DNA from: SCN-70-22 sp039927015
GTDB lineage: Bacteria > Gemmatimonadota > Gemmatimonadetes > Gemmatimonadales > Gemmatimonadaceae
DNA: 5,149 nucleotides
Direction: 5' to 3'
Assembly (NCBI GenBank): GCA_039927015.1
Contig: JBDSVW010000192.1
Location: 1-5,149, forward strand
Below the pieces are notes generated by a model. The model had not been told where the DNA came from. It was given only the letters and a program-made list of their open reading frames with translations, and ran no database searches. The translations under genes were made by a program, and so were the position numbers. The stretch's first letter is position 1; each line of letters starts with the position of its first letter. Below, piece after piece: positions 1-4,483 of this stretch.

Positions 1-693
1 GGTGCGCGTGACGGAATTCCATGTCTCACCGGGCCGCGCCTTCCGCATGGGTGCGGCGTCGCTGATGATGAGCGAGCCGGTGTCATCCACCGCCAGCGGC
101 ACCAGCGGGTAGCCGAGTCCACCCATAAGGTCCACGATGCCATTCTTGCCGAACTTGGGATCGGGAATGCCGGTCGTGGCGTCGAGCGATGCCAGGTGCA
201 TGCCCGGCGTCACCACGATCACGCGCTCCGTGGGACCGTCGTTCCAGTACGCGAGTCCGCGCCCGGCGAATTGCCGCGGCGCCTTCTGCCACCGGATGCC
301 CTCGTCCAGCCGCCACATCCACTTGGTCTCGCCCGAGGCGGGGTCGAGCGCCATCGCCACGCGGCGCGTGGTGGCCACGGTGAAGATCTGCCCGTTGGCA
401 TACAGCGGCGTGGTGCGGTAGTACTCGTCGGCGCCGAACGCCCCCGAGTTCCACTGCCACGCGACGGTGAGCGAGTCGAAATTGGAGGCGTTGATCTGGT
501 CGAGCGGCGAGTAGCGCGTGCCCCACGCGTCCCCCGCCCAGTGGCGCCACTCCCCCGCTACGTTGCCGCGCACCTTGGCCTTGCCCTGCATGGCGTCGGT
601 AGCCTTGGCGCGAACCATGAAGGTGCCCGCGAGCGCCGCGGCAATGACAAGCGCCGAGCCTATCGTTCGGCGAGTGGTCCAGACATGCGTCAT
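1..693 (-). CDS. PQQ-dependent dehydrogenase (quinoprotein), N-terminal part, cut by the left window edge
   Basis: This is the first 231 codons of a periplasmic quinoprotein dehydrogenase; the C-terminal part lies outside the window. Such enzymes oxidise sugars or alcohols with pyrroloquinoline quinone and pass electrons to a cytochrome or quinone. Residues 1-31 look like a signal peptide: TTRR, then a hydrophobic run GSALVIAAALAG. The mature part opens with the family signature: GEWRHWAGDAWGTRYSPLDQ (48-67), then AW near 78-79. Propeller-blade motifs follow: TTPLYANGQIF (93-104), ALDPASGETKW (115-125) and RGLAYW (145-150). These fit the glucose-dehydrogenase-like eight-bladed propeller group, usually about 550-700 residues, so roughly two thirds is missing. 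The substrate cannot be told from this part. The start ATG overlaps the cytochrome stop (ATGA). No good Shine-Dalgarno precedes it, consistent with translational coupling. The RR pair resembles a Tat motif only weakly. Confidence 0.9.
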   Translation of the reverse strand, partial: MTHVWTTRRTIGSALVIAAALAGTFMVRAKATDAMQGKAKVRGNVAGEWRHWAGDAWGTRYSPLDQINASNFDSLTVAWQWNSGAFGADEYYRTTPLYANGQIFTVATTRRVAMALDPASGETKWMWRLDEGIRWQKAPRQFAGRGLAYWNDGPTERVIVVTPGMHLASLDATTGIPDPKFGKNGIVDLMGGLGYPLVPLAVDDTGSLIISDAAPMRKARPGETWNSVTRT

Positions 694-1307
694 GGGAGTG
701 TCCGTGCGATCGGGTGTAGGAACGCGTGGGGGGAAAACAATCGGGCGACGAGCGGGTCGGCGGCGGCTGGCGGCACCGGCGCGGGCAGCGTGTCTGGGGG
801 CACGGCCATGCCGAGGGAGTCCGGCACCGAGTCCGCGACCGGTGGCGGCGGGGTCGACAGTGCGTCTGCGCCCGGTACCGCGACCACGAAGCGGATCGCG
901 CTCAGGTGCAACGAGTCGGACGGCAGGTCGGCATCGCCGGCCGGCATGGCGTTGAGCGAGAGAATGTAGGCGGTGAGGGAGGCATATTGCTCCGCCGTCA
1001 GGCTGCCCGGATTGTTCTGCGGCATCTCACGGCGCATGTAGTCCACCAGCTCGGACAGCAGGTGCCCGATCCAGCTGTTCTGGAACTGCGGCGAGCTGTG
1101 ATCGGCGGTGGTGTGACATTCGAGACACGATTCCGTGTAGACGTCCTTGCCACGCGCGGCCTGGGCCGCGCTGTAGACACCGGCCAGCGTCGTGCGCACG
1201 GAGTCCGCCGACGCATCCTGCGCGGCCAGGGTGCCGCGTGGCGCCACGTACATGCACCCGAGCGCGGCGACCGTCCATCCCATTCGAACAATTCTGCGAG
1301 ATGTCAT
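690..1307 (-). CDS. Exported monohaem c-type cytochrome with a Pro-rich C-terminal extension
   Basis: The 205-residue protein has one haem-attachment motif, CLECH (61-65), whose histidine is the proximal haem ligand. The distal ligand is probably Met95 in REMPQNNPGSLT (93-104), followed by the usual helix EQYASLTAYILSLNAMPAG (106-124). Residues 1-29 form a signal peptide (SRR, hydrophobic core, likely cleavage after LAA at 27-29), so it acts in the periplasm. Residues 125-205 extend past the normal domain and are rich in Pro, Ala and Asp, including a PPPP run at 153-156. It sits between a HupE-like gene and a PQQ dehydrogenase with 4-base overlaps on both sides. The likely role is electron acceptor for that dehydrogenase (inferred from position and common practice in such operons). 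The haem-domain assignment is firm; the partner is an inference. Confidence 0.93.
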   Translation of the reverse strand: MTSRRIVRMGWTVAALGCMYVAPRGTLAAQDASADSVRTTLAGVYSAAQAARGKDVYTESCLECHTTADHSSPQFQNSWIGHLLSELVDYMRREMPQNNPGSLTAEQYASLTAYILSLNAMPAGDADLPSDSLHLSAIRFVVAVPGADALSTPPPPVADSVPDSLGMAVPPDTLPAPVPPAAADPLVARLFSPHAFLHPIARTLP

Positions 1308-2725
1308 ATCGATTCGAGGGTCCTTTCAGGAGTTGGGAATGAAGAAAGGGGCGTCGCGGCGCCACCATTGCGTGCGCGCGCGGACGATGGCACGGGTACC
1401 GCCCGCATCCAGCGCTTTACGATACCGGACATACCCCACAGCACGCCGCCCAGTAGCAGCAGCGCCATCAACCCGCGCATGACGGTTATGGCCAGCGCGG
1501 CATCCATCGCGGGCACGCGCAGCTCATACGCCGTCAGCGTCGCCCCGCGTGCGGTCATCCAGTGCCAGGCCGAGTGCGCCACCAGCGCCGACAACACGAT
1601 GGTCCCCGCCCGCTCCGGCACCACCGACCGGAAGAGCCAGGCCAGCAGCGGCACCGCGACGGCAATCACCAACAGCTGGCCCAACTCCACCCCCACGTTG
1701 AACGAGAGCAGCGCCGTGAGCAGGTGCCGGCCGGCGAACTGCAGGGAATCTCCCAGGGCGAACGAGAAGCCGAAGCCATGCACCAGCCCGAAGCCGAACG
1801 CAATGAGCCAGCGACGCTCGAGGCGCGGCGCCAGAATGTTCTCCAGCGCCATGTACACAATGGAGAGGGCGATCAGGGTCTCGATGAGCGGCGGGAACCA
1901 GAGCGCCGAGGGGACGAAGCCGCGCGCCGCTGCCAGCAACGTGATCGAGTGCGCGACGGTGAACGACGTGACGATGGCCACCAGCGGACGGAACCGCCGG
2001 AAGGGAATCACCAGGCAGAGCACGAACAGCAGGTGATCGAGGCCGGACAGGATGTGCGTCAGTCCGAGGGAGACGAAATGCAGGAACGCCTGCGCGGCGC
2101 CGGGGTCGAGCCGAATGAGTCCCGGGTTGCCGACGTAGTGATAGACCCGCTCTTCGCCGCTCGGGGCAACGAAGCGGACCACGGTGGTGGTCTGGACGCC
2201 GAGGTGCGCGAGGGTCGGTCGCAGCGAGAAGGCCGCCGTCTCCGACGCGATGGGGTAGACCAGTTCCACGTCAAGCATGGCCTGCTGCCACGGCAACTGC
2301 GTCCCGCTGTCGAGCGGCGCGGCCCGCAGGTGTGCCGCCGCGAGGTCGTAGCGCTCGAAGGAGCGGTCGGACGGGAGGGAGAGGCGGGTCGCAACCACGC
2401 GGCTTGCGGCCAGGGGCCGGCCCTCCTCGCGGAAGTTCAAATACCCGGCAATCCACAGTCGCGCCGCGTCGTCCAGCAACGGCAGCGCGCCGGCGACGTC
2501 GAGCATGCCCCCCGCGCGGAGGGGGAAGTTCACGTCCCGGATGGATTCGAGCGGCACCCGCACCAGCACGTGCAACTGCCCGGCCCCAGGCTTCACGAAT
2601 GCGAGCACGGCCACGCGCGCTGGCACCTCGTGCGCGCGCGACGGGGGTGCGTACGCCGTGAGCACCAGCGATGCCCAGAGCACGCTGCGCAGGAATCTGC
2701 CTGTCCCGGCCCTCGTAGCGATCAA
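1304..2725 (-). CDS. HupE/UreJ-family membrane protein with a periplasmic N-terminal domain
   Basis: The 473-residue protein begins with a signal peptide (residues 1-31, ending PSRA before HEVPAR). A soluble, probably beta-rich periplasmic domain covers about 32-205. About seven membrane segments follow: 213-241, 247-267, 275-295, 306-326, 334-366, 374-391 and 407-432. Family hallmarks are HILSGLDHLLF (224-234), FTVAHSITL (255-263), IETLIALSIVYMALEN (281-296), FGLVHGFGF (312-320), FNVGVELGQ (342-350) and HSAWHW (384-389). Relatives HupE and UreJ are linked to nickel or cobalt transport; the long-N-terminus subgroup has no settled function. The intramembrane His, Asp and Glu residues would suit metal binding. 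The start is TTG at 2723-2725: an in-frame stop at 2759-2761 bounds the frame, no earlier start exists, and it yields a complete signal peptide. The ribosome binding site is weak (GGA about 7 bases upstream). It is the first gene of the operon and its TGA overlaps the cytochrome ATG. Confidence 0.9.
   Translation of the reverse strand: MIATRAGTGRFLRSVLWASLVLTAYAPPSRAHEVPARVAVLAFVKPGAGQLHVLVRVPLESIRDVNFPLRAGGMLDVAGALPLLDDAARLWIAGYLNFREEGRPLAASRVVATRLSLPSDRSFERYDLAAAHLRAAPLDSGTQLPWQQAMLDVELVYPIASETAAFSLRPTLAHLGVQTTTVVRFVAPSGEERVYHYVGNPGLIRLDPGAAQAFLHFVSLGLTHILSGLDHLLFVLCLVIPFRRFRPLVAIVTSFTVAHSITLLAAARGFVPSALWFPPLIETLIALSIVYMALENILAPRLERRWLIAFGFGLVHGFGFSFALGDSLQFAGRHLLTALLSFNVGVELGQLLVIAVAVPLLAWLFRSVVPERAGTIVLSALVAHSAWHWMTARGATLTAYELRVPAMDAALAITVMRGLMALLLLGGVLWGMSGIVKRWMRAVPVPSSARARNGGAATPLSSFPTPERTLESI
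1321..1326 (-). promoter_or_regulatory. Candidate ribosome binding site for the cytochrome c gene
   Basis: Read on the minus strand this is AAAGGA, lying inside the last codons of the HupE-like gene, 13 bases before the cytochrome ATG. The spacing is longer than ideal, so initiation may rely partly on ribosomes finishing the upstream gene at the ATGA overlap. Confidence 0.4.
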
Positions 2726-2767
2726 GTAGCGTCCGGTGTTGGGTGCTGGCCCGAGACGTCACCACCG

Positions 2768-2781
2768 CGTCCGGACGTCCG
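2768..2781. promoter_or_regulatory. Overlapping perfect palindromes, possible operator
   Basis: CGTCCGGACG (2768-2777) and CGGACGTCCG (2772-2781) are two perfect 10-base palindromes sharing six bases. A further CGTCCGG occurs at 2730-2736, next to the TTG start of the HupE-like gene. The site lies about 45 bases upstream of that start and about 45 bases before the candidate -35 of the opposite gene, a sensible place for a shared regulator. In GC-rich DNA short palindromes also arise by chance. Confidence 0.25.
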
Positions 2782-2827
2782 TTCTCTACGCATGGCGCGG
2801 CGCCCATGCTGAGGATGGCACGAAGTC

Positions 2828-2857
2828 TGGACGGATGCGTGGCGAGTCCGGTAGAAT
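2828..2857 (+). promoter_or_regulatory. Candidate sigma-70-type promoter for the PAL-like gene
   Basis: TGGACG (2828-2833) and TAGAAT (2852-2857) are 18 bases apart. They match the -35 and -10 consensus at four and five of six positions. Transcription would start near 2864 and give a leader of about 75 bases containing the hairpin at 2889-2915. The -10 is notable because the surrounding DNA is very GC-rich. Confidence 0.4.
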
Positions 2858-2888
2858 GGTCGCCAACGCCGCGACCGACGAGTATACA

Positions 2889-2915
2889 CGCCCCCGTCTC
2901 GCGGGACAGGGGGCG
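2889..2915 (+). promoter_or_regulatory. GC-rich leader stem-loop before the PAL-like gene
   Basis: CGCCCCC (2889-2895) pairs perfectly with GGGGGCG (2909-2915). After a bulged A at 2908, GTC (2896-2898) pairs with GAC (2905-2907), leaving a six-base loop. The hairpin ends 12 bases before the Shine-Dalgarno. No U-run follows, so it is not a classical terminator; it could stabilise the mRNA or affect initiation. It would also bury the AGGGGG that might otherwise serve the alternative ATG at 2922. Confidence 0.45.
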
Positions 2916-2927
2916 ACCCAGATGAAC

Positions 2928-2934
2928 AGGAGAG
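2928..2934 (+). promoter_or_regulatory. Ribosome binding site deciding the start of the PAL-like gene
   Basis: AGGAGAG lies five bases before the ATG at 2940 (seven from the AGGAG core). This favours 2940 over the in-frame ATG at 2922 and over longer upstream extensions. Confidence 0.75.
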
Positions 2935-2939
2935 AGTCG

Positions 2940-4118
2940 ATGAAGGGGACGCGGAAGGTGGCGGCCGGGGTGCTTGTCGCGGCCATCGCGGCGCTCGGGA
3001 TCGGACAGGCGGCGCTGCAGGCCGCCACGCGGGGCGCCGCGGTGGATGCGCCGGCGTTCGAGGTGGATCCCTTCTGGCCCGCCCCGCTGCCTAACCACTG
3101 GGTGCTGGGCTCCGTGATCGGCGTCGGCGTCGACAGCCGGGACCACGTGTTCATCGTCCATCGGCAGGCGACGCTCAATGCGCGGACGGAGATCGGCGCG
3201 TCGGCAACGCCGCCGATCGGCGAGTGCTGCGTGGCGGCGCCGCCGGTGCTGGAGTTCGACGCCGAGGGCAAGTTCGTCAACGGATGGGGCGGGCCTGGCC
3301 AGGGCTACACGTGGCCCGAGTCGAACCACGGCATCTCGCTGGACGGAAAGGACAACGTCTGGATCGGGGGCAACGGCCAGGGCGACTCGCACATCCTCAA
3401 GTTCTCGCACGACGGCAAGCTCCTCATGCAGATCGGCATTCCGGGCCGCGACGCCAACAGCGCCAGCACGGAGTCGTTCGGACGCGTCGCGAAGATCTCG
3501 TTCGACAACGCCGCCAACGAGGCGTACGTCGCGGACGGGTATGCCAACAAGCGGGTCGCCGTGCTCGACATGAACACCGGCGCGGTGAAGCGCTTCTGGG
3601 GTGCCTACGGCAACAAGCCAGACGACAAGAACCTCGGCCCGTACAACCCCGACGCGCCGCTCGTGCAGCAGTTCCGGAATCCGGTGCACTGCGCCGAGCC
3701 CTCGACCGACGGCTTCGTCTACGTCTGCGACCGGCCTAACGATCGCATCCAGGTGTTCCGCAAGGATGGGTCGTTCGTGAAGGAGGCGCGCATCGCGCCG
3801 CGCACGCTGGGCGACGGATCGGTGTGGGACATCGCCTTCTCGCGCGACGCCGGCCAGAGGTACATCTACCTCGCCGACGGCAAGAACGAGAAGGTGTATA
3901 TCATCGACCGCTCGTCGCTCGATGTGCTCACCAGCTTCGGAGACGGTGGACGGCAGCCCGGCCAGTTCTTCGCCGTGCACAGCATTGCCACCGATTCCAA
4001 GGGCAACATCTATACGACCGAGACGTACGAAGGAAAGCGCCTGCAGAAGTTCGTCTACAAGGGCATGGCGCCGGTGACGTCGAAGAACCGGGGCGTGCCC
4101 TGGCCGGGCCGCCGGTAG
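2940..4118 (+). CDS. Exported six-bladed NHL-type beta-propeller resembling peptidyl-alpha-hydroxyglycine alpha-amidating lyase (PAL)
   Basis: The 392-residue protein has a signal peptide (KGTRK, hydrophobic 7-26, cleavage probably after LQA at 26-28), so it should act outside the cytoplasm. NHL-type blades follow: GVGVDSRDHVFIVHR (61-75), NHGISLDGKDNVWIGGNG (129-146), AYVADGYANKRV (195-206), GFVYVCDRPNDRIQVF (258-273) and AVHSIATDSKGNIYTTE (345-361). Compared from memory with the rat PAL core, His130, His250 and His347 fall at the three zinc histidines (585, 690, 786). Arg75 matches Arg533, Tyr201 matches catalytic Tyr654 and Arg265 matches Arg706. PAL cleaves alpha-hydroxyglycine peptides to amides plus glyoxylate, but no hydroxylating partner is visible here, so the substrate is unknown. 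Cys96-Cys97 and Cys251/Cys263 are extra. The gene stands alone, divergent from the quinoprotein operon, and ends before a strong hairpin. An NHL-type propeller is near certain; lyase activity is inference. Confidence 0.9.
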   Translation: MKGTRKVAAGVLVAAIAALGIGQAALQAATRGAAVDAPAFEVDPFWPAPLPNHWVLGSVIGVGVDSRDHVFIVHRQATLNARTEIGASATPPIGECCVAAPPVLEFDAEGKFVNGWGGPGQGYTWPESNHGISLDGKDNVWIGGNGQGDSHILKFSHDGKLLMQIGIPGRDANSASTESFGRVAKISFDNAANEAYVADGYANKRVAVLDMNTGAVKRFWGAYGNKPDDKNLGPYNPDAPLVQQFRNPVHCAEPSTDGFVYVCDRPNDRIQVFRKDGSFVKEARIAPRTLGDGSVWDIAFSRDAGQRYIYLADGKNEKVYIIDRSSLDVLTSFGDGGRQPGQFFAVHSIATDSKGNIYTTETYEGKRLQKFVYKGMAPVTSKNRGVPWPGRR

Positions 4119-4149
4119 CGCGCACCGGAGCGTACGGGGCAACGCGCGA

Positions 4150-4177
4150 CGGCCGGCTCACCTTCGTGGGCCGGCCG
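4150..4177 (+). terminator. Strong GC stem-loop after the PAL-like gene, probable terminator
   Basis: CGGCCGGCTCAC (4150-4161) pairs with GTGGGCCGGCCG (4166-4177) over twelve positions, with a single T-G wobble and a CTTC loop. It starts 31 bases after the TAG stop. The following bases, CTTCGTTGCC, are only modestly T-rich, so it may work with another factor or act mainly as a 3'-end stabiliser. The symmetry would let it act in either direction. Confidence 0.65.
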
Positions 4178-4270
4178 CTTCGTTGCCATCCCACTCACCC
4201 CACCTGCACCGCGAGATTGACGTTTCCTGCGTAGCCGACGCCGCTGGCCGAGTATGGCGGCGGCGCGCCT

Positions 4271-4292
4271 GCGGCACGCGTGCGGCACGCGT
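4271..4292. repeat. Perfect 11-bp tandem duplication
   Basis: GCGGCACGCGT occurs twice in direct succession (4271-4281 and 4282-4292). Its core GGCACGCGT recurs a third time at 4448-4456, directly after the 17-bp tandem repeat. The first copy plus the next base contains the palindrome CACGCGTG (4275-4282). Confidence 0.9.
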
Positions 4293-4395
4293 TGGAGAGC
4301 GTCTTCGGCAATTGTATGACACGTGAACTATCGGCGTCCCCAACAGGGTCCGCCCGACCTCCGGCAGGGCAGCGCTCGAGCCTGTCTCCTCCTGC

Positions 4396-4423
4396 TGAAA
4401 CGTGTGACGCCGACCTGCGTAGT
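4396..4423 (+). promoter_or_regulatory. Possible ECF-sigma-like promoter upstream of the coiled-coil membrane gene
   Basis: TGAAAC (4396-4401) and CGTAGT (4418-4423) are 16 bases apart, resembling the GAAAC-type -35 and CGT-type -10 read by extracytoplasmic-function sigma factors. The -10 lies within the first copy of the 17-bp tandem repeat. Transcription would start near 4431, about 50 bases before the GTG at 4484. The match is short and could be chance. Confidence 0.25.
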
Positions 4424-4448
4424 ATTGTCAGCTGCGTAGTATTGTCAG
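4415..4448. repeat. Perfect 17-bp tandem duplication
   Basis: CTGCGTAGTATTGTCAG occurs twice with no spacer (4415-4431 and 4432-4448). Each copy contains TAGTAT and TTGTCA, both promoter-like, and is more AT-rich than its surroundings. It lies 35 bases before the first possible start of the downstream gene. Confidence 0.95.
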
Positions 4449-4483
4449 GCACGCGTCAGTCTTGCGGTTCGACCGGTTGATTC

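Larger units (their letters stand above)
2726..2939. other. Divergent intergenic region between the minus-strand operon and the PAL-like gene
   Basis: These 214 bases separate two gene groups transcribed away from each other, so they should carry promoters for both. On the plus side I see a candidate sigma-70-type promoter, a leader hairpin and a Shine-Dalgarno, listed separately. For the minus-strand operon I found no convincing -35/-10 pair. The stretch also holds overlapping palindromes at 2768-2781 and an inverted repeat at 2790-2809 (GCATGG and CCATGC arms, 8-base spacer), either of which could bind a regulator. No credible small gene is visible here. Confidence 0.7.
4119..4483. other. 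Intergenic stretch with a terminator hairpin, two tandem duplications and weak promoter signals
   Basis: No credible complete gene lies in these 365 bases. The first part holds the hairpin that probably ends the PAL-like transcript. Next come an 11-bp tandem repeat (4271-4292), a CACGTG palindrome (4320-4325) and a 17-bp tandem repeat (4415-4448). A weak sigma-70-like pair, TTGGAG (4292-4297) and TATGAC (4315-4320) with 17 bases between, could drive the rightward gene. The minus strand from about 4312 down to a TGA at 4195 reads with coding-like third positions and may be a gene remnant (see findings). Confidence 0.7.

Noticed and set aside
630..693. Twin-arginine export signal on the PQQ dehydrogenase (TTRRT)
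   Set aside because: Only the two arginines match; the usual phenylalanine and lysine positions do not. Quinoproteins of this type are normally exported unfolded by Sec.
1245..1260. Lipoprotein cysteine in the cytochrome leader (ALGC ending at residue 18)
   Set aside because: The residues before the cysteine (Ala at -3, Leu at -2) fit the lipobox poorly, and a normal signal peptidase site (LAA, 27-29) is available.
2790..2809. GCATGG/CCATGC inverted repeat as a terminator or attenuator for the minus-strand operon
   Set aside because: The arms are only six bases, the centre does not pair cleanly, and no T-run follows on either strand. It is kept only as a possible protein-binding site.
196..2812. 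Long plus-strand frames at 196-969, 726-2036 and 1562-2812
   Set aside because: All lie opposite the quinoprotein operon, have Arg/Gly-rich products with no domain motifs, and lack ribosome binding sites.
2736..2939. N-terminal extension of the PAL-like protein from the first in-frame start at 2736
   Set aside because: It would place about 68 Arg-rich residues before an intact signal peptide. AGGAGAG at 2928-2934 points to the ATG at 2940, and the extension overlaps the likely promoter.
2271..4142. A 623-codon open frame on the minus strand across the PAL-like gene and the start of the HupE-like gene
   Set aside because: It is antisense to two genes with clear family motifs, and its product is an Arg/Ala/His-rich composition typical of shadow frames in GC-rich DNA.
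4271..4448. CRISPR-like array formed by the short repeats
   Set aside because: The two repeat families differ, have only two adjacent copies each with no spacers, and no cas gene is present.
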